A stretch of 48,079 nt of DNA, taken from NCBI GenBank assembly GCA_023430285.1, contig JAEZAV010000169.1, positions 1-48,079 on the forward strand, in the 5' to 3' direction. The DNA comes from Methanobacteriota archaeon (lineage in GTDB: Archaea; Methanobacteriota; Methanobacteria; Methanobacteriales; Methanobacteriaceae). The translations under genes were made by a program, and so were the position numbers. Positions 1 through 8,785 of this stretch are shown piece by piece (positions within the stretch are counted from its first letter, which is position 1; each line of letters begins with the position of its first letter). The notes beneath the pieces were generated by a model. That model made no database searches. It had not been told where the DNA came from and worked only from the letters and a program-made list of their open reading frames with translations.

Positions 1-2
1 AT

Positions 3-1064
3 AATAACCAGCCAATTAGTGGAAAGACATTGGAGTTCTACATTGGAAATACAGAGGTTGGAACAGCCAACACCGATGTAAATGGTGTTGCAACACTGGT
101 ATATACTGTTTCTCAACTTTCAAGAACGTACAGTTTAATGGTTAAGTTTCTGGGGGATGATGATTACAACAAAACAAGTGCCGCAGGTTATTTAACTATG
201 GTTCCATCAAAAACTGTCCTATCTGTGTTGCCAACAAACAGTTATAGAACTGTGAATACCACTTTAAAGGCAAAACTACTGGATGAAGAAGGGAATGGAC
301 TTTCTGATAAGCTTATAAGTTTTTTTGTTAATAACAGTCTCATTGGAACTGCTCTAACCAACAGTGAGGGTATTGCAACTTTGATCTACACCCTAAACAG
401 TTGTGGTTCTTACAATTTATCTGCAGAATTCAATGATACCATTGATTACAATTCCTCTTCTGACAAGCAAAGCTGGATTGTACAGACCATCCCCACAAAA
501 CTGATATTTAAATCATTGAAGAGTTACAATGGAGATAAGGTTAAATTACAAGCCACACTAATAAATACCGTTAAAAATATCCCAATATCTGGAAGAACTG
601 TTTACTTCTACGTGAATGGTAACTTAGTTGGAAGCGGAATTACCAACAGTTCAGGAGTTGCGAGTTACTTGTACATGGTAAAGTATTGTGCTGGCACCTA
701 CAGCCTCAAGGCAGAGTACAAAAAGGATAATTTGTACGGTGGTTCCACCAACAACACATATTTAAATATTCAAAAAATCCCCACCAAGACAGTTACAAAC
801 AGTGCATCAGCAAAAATAAATTCGAGAATTAAACTGATGGCAACTCTTACAAATCTACATAACAACACCAAACTAACAAATGCCACAGTAAAATTCTACG
901 TTGACGGTAAGTGCGTGGGATCTGGTGTGTCTAACAAGTATGGAGTGGCAGCTATCTACTACACAGTTAAGATCAAGAGAGGCACCCATAACATAACAGC
1001 CAAATACTTCTCAAACAACACTTACAATGGAAGTTCAAGCTACAACAAGCTTAAAGTGATATAA
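3..1064 (+). CDS. Ig-like repeat adhesin, C-terminal fragment (5' end outside window)
   Basis: The reading frame is open to the left edge, so this is the C-terminal part of a larger surface protein. An internal TTG at 30 is not a credible start because the repeat sequence continues upstream of it. The protein consists of Ig-like units of the bacterial Ig-like type, with motifs such as FYVNGNLVGSGITNSSGVA recurring in each unit. Three full units begin at 201, 489 and 777 with V/IP(S/T)K motifs. They are exactly 288 bp (96 codons) apart, and the last unit ends with the stop codon. There is no C-terminal membrane anchor or sorting motif. Such tandem Ig stalks are typical of methanogen adhesin-like proteins; an exported, surface-exposed role is inferred. 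Many N-glycosylation sequons (NxS/T) are present. Confidence 0.85.
   Translation, partial: NNQPISGKTLEFYIGNTEVGTANTDVNGVATLVYTVSQLSRTYSLMVKFLGDDDYNKTSAAGYLTMVPSKTVLSVLPTNSYRTVNTTLKAKLLDEEGNGLSDKLISFFVNNSLIGTALTNSEGIATLIYTLNSCGSYNLSAEFNDTIDYNSSSDKQSWIVQTIPTKLIFKSLKSYNGDKVKLQATLINTVKNIPISGRTVYFYVNGNLVGSGITNSSGVASYLYMVKYCAGTYSLKAEYKKDNLYGGSTNNTYLNIQKIPTKTVTNSASAKINSRIKLMATLTNLHNNTKLTNATVKFYVDGKCVGSGVSNKYGVAAIYYTVKIKRGTHNITAKYFSNNTYNGSSSYNKLKVI
201..1064 (+). repeat. Three in-frame Ig-domain repeats of 288 bp
   Basis: Units start at 201, 489 and 777 and each spans 288 bp. They align at the protein level (V/IP(S/T)K start, FxVNxxxxGxxxTNxxGxA core) but are clearly diverged at DNA level. This is an old duplication, not a recent one. 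Confidence 0.75.
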
Positions 1065-1411
1065 TTTACAGGTTAAATAGCTTAAGCTTCAAAAACTTTT
1101 CTTAAGTTGTGATTTCTACTCTCAAAAATAGCTCATTTTATAATTGTTTATTGATGATAATTTGCAAAACTCCAATTTTCAATTTGATCACAGATGCACT
1201 TTTTTACAGATAAAATTGGTTTTTTATAGGCCTCAAAATCCCAATTAAATGGTTAATCCTGGTTTTAATAACGTAACTGCTATTTTTCCAAACAGTTGAT
1301 TTTCCACGATTAGTGGATTTGTGTGAAAAACAGCACATTAATGGACAAAAATGATATATATGAGTGAAGTTACACACCATTTTACTAAAAGATTCGTTAA
1401 ATGGTAGAACA
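1065..1411. other. Intergenic region with probable promoter of the beta-helix gene
   Basis: This 347-bp AT-rich gap has no convincing gene. An antisense frame across it has no family resemblance. A TATA-like element (atgatatatatgag, about 1350-1363) lies 50-60 bp before the ATG at 1412 and is the only likely signal seen. Confidence 0.45.
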
Positions 1412-3895
1412 ATGGAAAAAAAAATAGTTTTGTACATGATGCTGGTTGGCATATTCATATTTTGCGTACAATCAGTTTCGGCTTCAACCATATCTGTTCA
1501 TCCAGGGGACAATATTCAATCTGCAATTGATAAATCCTCAAATGGAGATACTATTATAGTTTATGATAAAAATAATGCAGCTTATACCTACAAGGAAAGT
1601 TTGTACATCAATAAAAAAATTCACCTAAAATCCAGTGGAAAAGTTACTATAGAAGCAAAAAATACGAGTTCAGCTGTGGTCACAGTTAATTCTCAAGGTT
1701 CAGGATCTTCCATTCAAAATTTTGATATGACTCGAACCAACTACTGCATCGTAATAAACAACGCCAACAACTGTTATATCTCGGGAAATAAAATTAAAGG
1801 CACTTCACTGGTTGGTATTCAATTTTATGGTGATGTTTCTAATTCTAAAGTTCTTAACAATCAAATAACAGGTGTGGATTCAAGTGTGGGTAACGGTATA
1901 AGTTTTGAATACGGTTACTGTAACTACAACAACATTTCAGGAAACACAGTATCGAATTTTTTAAACGGAATTCTGTTCAACGACAGAAGCGAATGCAATT
2001 CTGTTGAAAACAACATCTTAACATGTACTGGTAGGAAAGGTGTTGGAATTTATGCAACAGACAACTCACGTTCCATGAGGATCATTGGAAACACTGTTTC
2101 AGGGGCTGAAGATGGAATAGCAGTGCAGCAGATGGAAAATTCAGTTGCAACCGATTATCTCATCAACGGTAACAAGCTCAATGGAAATAACAATGGAATG
2201 TGGATTCGTTTAGAGAACAGTACAGTCTCAAACAACCTGGCCAACTCAAACATTTTGAGTGGAATTGATTTAACTGGCAGATACAATAATATTTTGTGTA
2301 ATAATGCTTCTTACAATGGTATATGTGGAATAACAATTTCAGGTGTTTGTAGTGATGATTACAATGTTGTTTCAAAAAATGTACTCAGTCATAACATGGC
2401 AGGAATAAACAGTGCTAGCCAGCGATCTTACTACTACAAAAATACAGTATCCTACAATACCAAAAACGGCATGATTGTTACAGCTAATCACTCTAGTTTA
2501 ACCTACAACACTATAAACAACAATGGTGGGAGTGGTGTACTCTGTATTGGATTGTACAACCTTATAAAATCCAATCAGATCTCTAAAAACAATCTTGGAA
2601 TTTACCTTCAAATGGCATCAGCCGCTGATTACAACACTGTAAGCTATAACAATGTGTACTGTAACCAAAATGGGATAAACAGTGCAAGTCCCTACTCACA
2701 GTTGTGTCACAACAATGTTAGCAGCAATACAGAAAATGGAATTATTAACAATGCAGGACATGTTTCAATTAGTTCTAATGTGATTAAAAATAATAAATGC
2801 AGTGGTATCTTGTCCATAGGTACATACAACAGTTTCACATCCAACACTATCTCTGGAAACAGCATGGGAATTTGCCTACAAAAAGCATCCGATGCGGATA
2901 ATAACTCCATCAAATCAAACTCAGTGTCCTACAATAAAAATGGGATAAACAGTGCTTGTTCCTATTCAAACTTCGTTTACAATACAATTAACAACAACAA
3001 CGGTACAGGACTAACCATCACAGGATCCTTGTGTAATATCTACGGAAATTCCTTGAGTTACAACAAGGTAGCTGGGCTCACAATAACTGGTAGCTACAAC
3101 AACGTGACACAAAACTCTATTTACAACAACCTTTATGGTGCATCATTTAGTAGTGCTCTAGCAGCAGTTTTTAACTTCAACAGAGTGGTGGGAAACACCT
3201 ATCAACTTTACCAACCTTCAAATGAAGGAACCTTGTTAAATGCCCAGTTCAACTGGTGGGGTTCAAACTTACGACCCGTGAAGGTGTACGGTGCATTCAA
3301 CTTTTCAAGATGGTTGGTGCTTAGATTAACCACTGTAAAATCTCAAATGGCAGGAACAAGTTCATGCGTAGTTGCAGATTTAAATCATGACTGGCAAGGT
3401 AAGGATGTTTCTAGCTATGGGCATGTGAATAATGGTTTCACCATTTACTTCCACAGCACCCTTGGAACCATAAGTTCAAAGGCAAAAACTGTGAATGGAA
3501 CTGCAACAACATGGTTTAAAGCCGTCAATTTAGGAACTGCAAATATTAATACTGTTTTAGATTCGCAAAAAACTCCGAGATCAGTTTCAGTGTACTCTGC
3601 AGTTAAATTTATCAACCTGTCCCAAAATGCCATAAACGTGTCCAACACAAAAACGATCCAGTTAACCTACAGTATGCCAATTAAATTTGGAAGCAAAGTT
3701 TCCATAGAACTTAAAAGTAGTAGTGGGAAGAAAATATCAATCTGCCCAAGTATAAAATCAAATGTTCTTACAATTTCACATGCTACACTTTCCAGGGGAA
3801 CCAAATATGTGTTGGTCATACACACAGGAACCATAACTGACATGAACAACAAACCAATGCCCCTTTACAGCATAAATTTCACAACAGCAAAGTAG
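1412..3895 (+). CDS. Secreted parallel beta-helix repeat surface protein with SbsA-like Ig domain
   Basis: The product is 827 aa. I chose ATG 1412 over an in-frame ATG at 1364 because it begins a textbook signal peptide (MEKKIV, hydrophobic stretch, cleavage near SVSA-S). Residues about 30-600 are degenerate 22-25-residue right-handed beta-helix rungs rich in NN, SGN and YN, like PbH1/NosD-type domains. The block ends in an FNWWGSN motif, followed by an Ig-like region. The last ~95 residues resemble the SbsA Ig-like domain (SMPIKFGSKVSIEL, then TITDMNNKPM). The N-terminal half is closely paralogous to the protein at 9973, sharing VHPGDNIQSAID-type and KNSSSAV-type segments. It is probably a surface adhesin or glycan-binding protein; enzymatic activity cannot be assigned. 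Confidence 0.85.
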   Translation: MEKKIVLYMMLVGIFIFCVQSVSASTISVHPGDNIQSAIDKSSNGDTIIVYDKNNAAYTYKESLYINKKIHLKSSGKVTIEAKNTSSAVVTVNSQGSGSSIQNFDMTRTNYCIVINNANNCYISGNKIKGTSLVGIQFYGDVSNSKVLNNQITGVDSSVGNGISFEYGYCNYNNISGNTVSNFLNGILFNDRSECNSVENNILTCTGRKGVGIYATDNSRSMRIIGNTVSGAEDGIAVQQMENSVATDYLINGNKLNGNNNGMWIRLENSTVSNNLANSNILSGIDLTGRYNNILCNNASYNGICGITISGVCSDDYNVVSKNVLSHNMAGINSASQRSYYYKNTVSYNTKNGMIVTANHSSLTYNTINNNGGSGVLCIGLYNLIKSNQISKNNLGIYLQMASAADYNTVSYNNVYCNQNGINSASPYSQLCHNNVSSNTENGIINNAGHVSISSNVIKNNKCSGILSIGTYNSFTSNTISGNSMGICLQKASDADNNSIKSNSVSYNKNGINSACSYSNFVYNTINNNNGTGLTITGSLCNIYGNSLSYNKVAGLTITGSYNNVTQNSIYNNLYGASFSSALAAVFNFNRVVGNTYQLYQPSNEGTLLNAQFNWWGSNLRPVKVYGAFNFSRWLVLRLTTVKSQMAGTSSCVVADLNHDWQGKDVSSYGHVNNGFTIYFHSTLGTISSKAKTVNGTATTWFKAVNLGTANINTVLDSQKTPRSVSVYSAVKFINLSQNAINVSNTKTIQLTYSMPIKFGSKVSIELKSSSGKKISICPSIKSNVLTISHATLSRGTKYVLVIHTGTITDMNNKPMPLYSINFTTAK

Positions 3896-3994
3896 TACCG
3901 AACCATTAGGATCAAAGAGAAAAGTTATCAATTGTTTGGAAGCTGATTCTAAAAAAAATAGGTACAAATGTGATTATTTTTAGGATATAAATAC

Positions 3995-4444
3995 TCAAGA
4001 TTCATCCATTTTGTTGAGTATTGTCCTGATATTTTTCAGTGATTTGTGGAGGGTTTCCATGTCTTCATCTGAAATTGAGGATAATTTTTTCATTATCTGT
4101 TGATTTGAATGTGAGTGCCAATCCTCAATGAGTTGGTTGCCCTTTTCTGTTAGGGCTATGTTAATTACCCTTCTATCATTTTGATCTGGTATTCTTTCTG
4201 TGAGTCCGTTTTGAACCAGCTTGTCAATGAGTGAAGTCATGTTTGATTTGGATATACAGACTTTTCTTCCTATTTCCGACATTGGGAGGGGACCACGTTT
4301 CTTTAAAACCTTAAGAACATGGAAGTAAGAATGGGGCATTGAGTTGTGTTTTAAACTTTTTTTGTGTCTAAACAGTTTGTTTTTAAATAGTGGAAATAGA
4401 AGATACATTTCCTCTGTAACTTGAATTAATAGTTCTTTATCCAT
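3995..4444 (-). CDS. MarR family transcriptional regulator
   Basis: The product is 149 aa. It is a winged-helix MarR-type regulator: a recognition-helix region with IGRKVCISKSNMTSLIDKLV, then a wing with RIPDQNDRRVINIALTEKG, the DxRxxxxxLTxxG signature of the family. The start was set at the second in-frame ATG (4444). The GAGGA element lies about 7 nt before it, while the earlier ATG at 4450 abuts that element. It lies downstream of the Met-rich gene on the same strand with a 243-bp gap containing two hairpins, so the two genes are probably separate transcription units. The phased motifs at 5091-5160 are candidate operators. The ligand is unknown; the family commonly responds to phenolics or oxidants. 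Confidence 0.88.
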   Translation of the reverse strand: MDKELLIQVTEEMYLLFPLFKNKLFRHKKSLKHNSMPHSYFHVLKVLKKRGPLPMSEIGRKVCISKSNMTSLIDKLVQNGLTERIPDQNDRRVINIALTEKGNQLIEDWHSHSNQQIMKKLSSISDEDMETLHKSLKNIRTILNKMDES

Positions 4445-4615
4445 GACCATTCCTCATCTAATGGTCCATTCCAATTAAACCCGTTGAATTTCCGTACACG
4501 TAAGGAATGGAGTCCCCATTATCAATTTTCTTACTACTGTTTTGTCGGGTTAGGTTTAAGTACGTATCTAAATGCTCCTAAAAAAAAATATTCTCTATGG
4601 TTTCTCAGTTGGATC

Positions 4616-4657
4616 ATCTGCTTTTTACAGCAGATTTTAGGGACTGTCTCCAGTCCC
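4616..4657. terminator. Two adjacent hairpins between MarR and Met-rich genes
   Basis: There are two perfect inverted repeats. ATCTGCT/AGCAGAT (4616-4622 with 4629-4635) is followed on the plus strand by TTTT. GGGACTG/CAGTCCC (4640-4646 with 4651-4657) has a 4-nt loop. They lie just past the 3' end of the Met-rich gene (minus strand) and could end its transcript. Termination function is inferred. Confidence 0.5.
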
Positions 4658-4687
4658 CAAATATGTTGTTAATAATTTATTTAGACA

Positions 4688-5017
4688 TTATTCTTTGAGC
4701 ATGTCGCGAATCATTTTGAGCATTTCAAGTTTTTGTTCAGACATTGAAGCCTTCATATCTAATTTGGCTGCTATTATTTTCTTTTTTTGCTTCATGATTT
4801 CTGCTTTCTGCTCTTCCATGGATATCTTAATGTCCATCTTTTTTTGAAGCAGTTTCTTTTTATCTGCATCTGAGAGTTGTTCCATGACCTTCTTCATGAA
4901 GATCATTTTATCATCTTTACCATGCATTCTGCTTTGCATGGAATGATGTTTCATATAATGATGCATTTTGTATCTGCTTTCCTTATCCATCGGTCCGAAA
5001 TTTTTTTCATCACACAT
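4688..5017 (-). CDS. Small methionine/lysine-rich coiled-coil protein
   Basis: The product is 109 aa and its family is not recognised. The start at 5017 has GGTGAT three nucleotides upstream of the ATG; a longer frame to 5080 lacks such a site. Seventeen of 109 residues are Met, and the N-terminal third is also His-rich (MHHYMKHHSMQSRMHG). The C-terminal two-thirds is a charged predicted coiled coil containing an internal duplication: KMDIKISMEEQKAEIMK about residues 60-76 matches KLDMKASMSEQKLEMLK about 85-101. There is no signal peptide, so it is probably cytoplasmic. Met/His richness suggests metal or oxidant binding, which is inference. It neighbours a MarR gene and has phased repeats in its upstream region. 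Confidence 0.7.
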   Translation of the reverse strand: MCDEKNFGPMDKESRYKMHHYMKHHSMQSRMHGKDDKMIFMKKVMEQLSDADKKKLLQKKMDIKISMEEQKAEIMKQKKKIIAAKLDMKASMSEQKLEMLKMIRDMLKE

Positions 5018-5090
5018 AGTATCACCATTTTTCTCCATTTTTTTTGAGCTGATCTGATAATCATAAAATGACCAACCCATAGTTATACTA

Positions 5091-5160
5091 TAGAACTATT
5101 CTATTAATAAAGGTTCTGTTTTATAACTATTCCATATCATACTATTATTAAATAGAACTA
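5091..5160. promoter_or_regulatory. Three TA(G/T)AACTA motifs at 31-bp spacing (candidate operator)
   Basis: TAGAACTA occurs at 5091 and 5153 and TATAACTA at 5122, exactly 31 bp apart (about three helical turns). The first two copies extend to TA(G/T)AACTATTC. ATAGTT at 5080-5085 forms an inverted partner of the first copy. The array sits upstream of the Met-rich gene and between it and uppP, suggesting same-face binding of a regulator such as the nearby MarR. The binding partner is not shown. Confidence 0.5.
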
Positions 5161-5220
5161 AAACTTGTATTACCAAAAAAATGTGTTTTAACCCACAGCC
5201 ACTCTTCCAAAGTATCCCAG

Positions 5221-5246
5221 TTAAATTAAATAGAAGTTTAATTTAA
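5221..5246. repeat. Perfect 10-bp AT-only inverted repeat
   Basis: TTAAATTAAA and TTTAATTTAA are perfect inverted arms separated by 6 nt. The element lies in the 472-bp gap between the Met-rich gene and uppP. It could be an operator or a weak hairpin. The rest of the gap (5161-5489) shows no gene, only a TATA-like tgatatatcc near 5380. Confidence 0.5.
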
Positions 5247-5489
5247 TAACAACTGATTTTAGGCTAAATAAAGCAACCCCACATATTTTAGTAACCAATC
5301 TTAACCAAAAGTCATATTAACTGGTTTATTCAAATTCAGTTGAAAAAAAGTAAAATTAAGTTTAAGTAGAATTAGGTTGATATATCCACTTTCTACTGAA
5401 GATCCAAATTTGATGATCATGTAATGTGGAAGAATATTTTTTGATTCGTTTATTAATTCTAAATAACTAAAGTTTTGAAGGTGAAATAA

Positions 5490-6338
5490 TTGGACATTAT
5501 ACAGGCAATAATTTTAGGAATTGTTCAGGGTTTGGCAGAATTTTTACCAGTGGCCAGTGCTGGACAGGTTATTTTAGTAACACATATATTAGGAGTTACA
5601 TTCCCTTCACAGTCCGATGCTCTGGCATTTAACACGTTACTGCACCTCGGAACACTCACGGCCATCGTTGGTTTCTTCTACAGGGATCTCATAAAAATTA
5701 TAAAAGCATTCATAGACAGTTTATTGGACATATTCAGACAAAAATTCAAAGAAGGTCTTAAAGAAGATGTTTACAAGAGATTAGCATGGCTCATGCTCAT
5801 GAGCACAATACCCGCAGCAGTAGTCGGTGCACTATTTAATAAACAGTTCGAAATCCTTTTTGGAAGTGTTGTTGCTGTTGGAATATTCTTGATCATCAAC
5901 GGTTTTATACTGTACAGTACAAACTATGCAAAGAATGGTAAAGATACAGTTAAACAACTCACCTTCAGAAACGCATTTTTAATAGGTGTTTTTGAATCTC
6001 TTGCCTTGTTTCCAGGAATTTCAAGATCAGGAACCTCCATCAGTGCAGGCCTATTTCTAGGTCTTGAACGAGAATGCGCCGCAAGATACGGGTTTTTAAT
6101 AGCTTTACCAGTTATAGGTGCAGCAGTTCTATTTGAAATCAAAAATATTGGTGCACTGTCGCAAAACAGTCCTTTAACAATGGTTGCCGCGTACATTGCA
6201 GTGGTTGTATTTGGTTACCTGTCAATAGGTCTTCTCATTAGGCTCATAAAATCAACGAGTCTTAAGATATTCGCATATTACTGTTGGATCGTCGGTGCTT
6301 TGACTTTGATCTTGAGCTATGCATATGGATTAATCTAA
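5490..6338 (+). CDS. uppP: Undecaprenyl-diphosphate phosphatase family (UppP/BacA)
   Basis: The product is 282 aa and an integral membrane protein. Family members dephosphorylate polyprenyl diphosphate to recycle the lipid carrier for cell-wall and glycan assembly; archaea may use polyprenols of other length. TTG 5490 is the start, 6 nt after GAAGGTG. Both family motifs are visible: QGLAEFLPVASAGQ (residues 13-26) and PGISRSG (175-181, containing the key Arg). The first motif departs from the bacterial EGLTEFLPVSSTGH: the first Glu, first Ser and the His are Gln, Ala and Gln. The second Glu and second Ser are kept. It precedes two envelope-protein genes transcribed in the same direction. Confidence 0.88.
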   Translation: MDIIQAIILGIVQGLAEFLPVASAGQVILVTHILGVTFPSQSDALAFNTLLHLGTLTAIVGFFYRDLIKIIKAFIDSLLDIFRQKFKEGLKEDVYKRLAWLMLMSTIPAAVVGALFNKQFEILFGSVVAVGIFLIINGFILYSTNYAKNGKDTVKQLTFRNAFLIGVFESLALFPGISRSGTSISAGLFLGLERECAARYGFLIALPVIGAAVLFEIKNIGALSQNSPLTMVAAYIAVVVFGYLSIGLLIRLIKSTSLKIFAYYCWIVGALTLILSYAYGLI

Positions 6339-6461
6339 TTAAATCTTTAACCCATGAGAAACATATTAAAATAACAAAAAAAATTGTAAATTATGGAAAA
6401 ATTGTTAAAAGATGATTAAACCTAAATAATTATTTATTATAAGAATTGAAGGTGAAATATT

Positions 6462-7481
6462 TTGAAATTTAACAAACTGAATATTTTGGGGATTTTAATG
6501 ATCCTCTTCGCAGTTTTACTTGTCTTTACTAATTTTTTAGACAAGGTAATGTTAATGCTTACCTACCATTTCCTAGAGGGTTCTTCACAGGGAAAATCCA
6601 TCATACTCTTCGCAGTCATGGGAAGCATCCTATTACTCTATCCTCTCTTCGAAGTGAAGGGATTTATAGGATCCAAAATCTCAAACCTAGGATCCATATT
6701 CAAATTTGAACCAAAAAAATACCTCAAGATCACCATTTGTTTGTTGATTTTAACATATTTAGTTGGAATGTTGACAGAACTATTGATACGGTACAAATTC
6801 GGAGTATCACCATTCAACACTTTTATTGCTTACAACAGTAATTCCTACAGTTCAACTGCCCTAACACACAGCCACGTATTCAAATCCATGTTGGGACTGG
6901 TGATAAGTAGCCTTGGAATTCATATTAATGCCGGTATAAATGCAGGTGTGGCACTCATACCCTACACTTTGCCGCTTGCTTTGATAGTGTTTGTAACCTA
7001 TCCCCTGATCTATATTGGTGGAATGATAGCAGTTGCAAATGAAAAAAGATTCTTGTATCAGATATTACTCGCTTTCGCTGTTACAGTGTCTCTCATAGGC
7101 GTGCTTGATGGAGGTTTATTTTCCACCCCTGCATTAGTAGGTCTTGCCACACTTTTAGGTATTTACTTCATTAAAAAACCATTTAAAGCCAAAGATTTAA
7201 TAAAACCAAGTGTTATAATTATAATACTCATCATACTCAGAGTTAGTTTGGGAATTGTAGGTACGAATACTGTGGTGCATGAAATAACCGTACTGAATCC
7301 CTCAGATCATATTGATCTTCAGTCCTACAACGTTACAAGCATTCAAAAAATGGATAATAAAACTGTTTACAGTGTTCCAGGAAACACCAACGATAAAGTT
7401 TTATTAATGGGACTAACAAGGGATTTGAAGGGAAATGGAACTGGATTTTTCCTATCCTGGAACATATACTCATTTGTATGA
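6462..7481 (+). CDS. Polytopic membrane protein of unknown function
   Basis: The product is 339 aa and its family is not recognised. TTG 6462 is the start, with GAAGGTG 7 nt upstream, the same arrangement as uppP. About eight hydrophobic segments cover residues 5-265. A Lys-rich loop (KKPFKAKDLIKPS) precedes the last segment, and a ~75-residue soluble C-terminal tail probably faces outside. The loop around residues 112-140 contains STALTHSHVFKS, with two His that could bind metal. The gene lies 123 bp after uppP and 132 bp before the next gene, all on the plus strand, so a role in envelope biology is plausible but unproven. Confidence 0.75.
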   Translation: MKFNKLNILGILMILFAVLLVFTNFLDKVMLMLTYHFLEGSSQGKSIILFAVMGSILLLYPLFEVKGFIGSKISNLGSIFKFEPKKYLKITICLLILTYLVGMLTELLIRYKFGVSPFNTFIAYNSNSYSSTALTHSHVFKSMLGLVISSLGIHINAGINAGVALIPYTLPLALIVFVTYPLIYIGGMIAVANEKRFLYQILLAFAVTVSLIGVLDGGLFSTPALVGLATLLGIYFIKKPFKAKDLIKPSVIIIILIILRVSLGIVGTNTVVHEITVLNPSDHIDLQSYNVTSIQKMDNKTVYSVPGNTNDKVLLMGLTRDLKGNGTGFFLSWNIYSFV

Positions 7482-7613
7482 CTCATTTCAGATAATGAAC
7501 TAATTATAGAATAAATAACTAATTTGTAATATTATATTGAGGGCACCTATTGGGGTACAAAGGAAAATTTTGAAAAAAAATCATTTGTAAAATATTATTA
7601 GGTGACAAAAAAT

Positions 7614-8444
7614 ATGAGTAAAAAACTTTGGGTCACAGTCATAGCACTAGGATTAATCGCAGTTATTGTAGGTTATTCCTATGTTACAGTTTCAAACGGA
7701 CCTATAGAACCTTTAGGACGATTATCTTTCGTTAAAATTGCTAATCCAGATATGTATCCCGGACATCCACATGCAAATCTTTTAGGTGTATATGCCCTAC
7801 AAAGAAATTCTAAATGTGCCATGGTGCTGCACTTTGCTGGAAGTTCCAATTACAGGAGCTTTCCAGAACTTGTTAATGACACTGCCAGCCACCAAACAGG
7901 GAACGTTTACATCATTGAGGTTGCATATATAGACACCCAAGGTGGAGGTTCAAAGAGCATGAGCCAGATAGACATGTTGGACTCACTTAAAGTAGCTATT
8001 TACGGTGTTCCCGACAACAGGTACAAGTACATGTCTGATGGAACAATTTACAACACCTATGATGAAATGATGGCACATGTTAACCAACTTGCCCAACAGC
8101 ACAATCAAACAGGACCCATACCAACGGTTTGGCACGGAACTGTGAGGACAGACAACCCCCTGATAGATCCAGGATGTGGATTCCCACTTTACTTCCAGAT
8201 CATGACCAAAACCTACGGTATTGTTCCGGCATATGTTTACACCGCCTATGGACTACTGCAGATATTCGTTTACAGTCCATACTGGAAATACGAGTTAACC
8301 CATGCAACAGAACTTCAAACACTCTACAATGAAGGTGCCTTGAACCTTGATAAGAGTAATGTGGCTTCAAATGTTGACAAGTACTACGAAAATTTAAGTA
8401 AACAGGAAAGTATTTCACAGGAAAACTTGACTAACTACGACTAA
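7614..8444 (+). CDS. Membrane-anchored extracytoplasmic protein of unknown function
   Basis: The product is 276 aa. I chose ATG 7614 because AGGTGA lies 8 nt upstream; an in-frame GTG at 7602 sits inside that site. One N-terminal hydrophobic helix (residues 5-27, after MSKK) is an anchor or signal. The rest is soluble, with well-spaced aromatic residues and motifs such as VWHGTVRTDN and DPGCGFPLYFQI. Two Cys are present in the mature part. No known domain is recognised. It follows the polytopic membrane gene and is followed by a clear terminator, so it is probably the last gene of a uppP-led unit. Confidence 0.75.
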   Translation: MSKKLWVTVIALGLIAVIVGYSYVTVSNGPIEPLGRLSFVKIANPDMYPGHPHANLLGVYALQRNSKCAMVLHFAGSSNYRSFPELVNDTASHQTGNVYIIEVAYIDTQGGGSKSMSQIDMLDSLKVAIYGVPDNRYKYMSDGTIYNTYDEMMAHVNQLAQQHNQTGPIPTVWHGTVRTDNPLIDPGCGFPLYFQIMTKTYGIVPAYVYTAYGLLQIFVYSPYWKYELTHATELQTLYNEGALNLDKSNVASNVDKYYENLSKQESISQENLTNYD

Positions 8445-8454
8445 AATCGTGAAT

Positions 8455-8488
8455 GAGGGCTAGTAACCCTCCTAATTCTATTTTTTTT
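8455..8488 (+). terminator. Hairpin plus T-run terminator
   Basis: GAGGG (8455-8459) pairs with CCCTC (8467-8471) around a 7-nt loop, followed by eight T at 8481-8488. It lies 11 bp past the stop codon at 8444. Confidence 0.75.
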
Positions 8489-8670
8489 ATTTAAATCTTT
8501 AAATTGAGTGTTTACAAAATTTTATGTTAAAATTAGGTTTGTATAAAATGTAACCAAACTCAACCTAGTTGTGGATCATATGCCCCAGCTTCAAAGTAGG
8601 ATGTTGAATACTAATTTGTAAAGAGATAAAGATATTTAGGTCGATATTGTTCGGATTTAACACGTTGATT

Positions 8671-8684
8671 AGGTATATAAATGA
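8671..8684 (+). promoter_or_regulatory. TATA-like promoter element
   Basis: The sequence aggtatataaatga lies about 105 bp before the start at 8786, in a 341-bp gap (8445-8785) that otherwise holds only the terminator above. An archaeal TATA box here would place transcription start near 8705. Confidence 0.4.
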
Positions 8685-8785
8685 TTAATAATAGAATAGT
8701 ATTAACATATTAGGTTAAATTATACTCCAATGAATTGTAAGAATTGAATTAGAATTCTTTTATGAAAATCTACTTTGGTGAACTA

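Noticed and set aside
1204..1491. Minus-strand 95-codon frame before the 1412 gene
   Set aside because: It overlaps the promoter and signal-peptide region of a clear gene and lacks a recognisable domain.
1800..3100. Regular short repeats in the beta-helix gene considered as a CRISPR-like array
   Set aside because: The periodicity is at protein level (beta-helix rungs) with degenerate DNA, and no identical direct repeats with unique spacers exist.
4484..4672. Plus-strand 62-codon frame between MarR and the Met-rich gene
   Set aside because: It spans two hairpins, has no ribosome-binding site and has a composition unlike a real protein.
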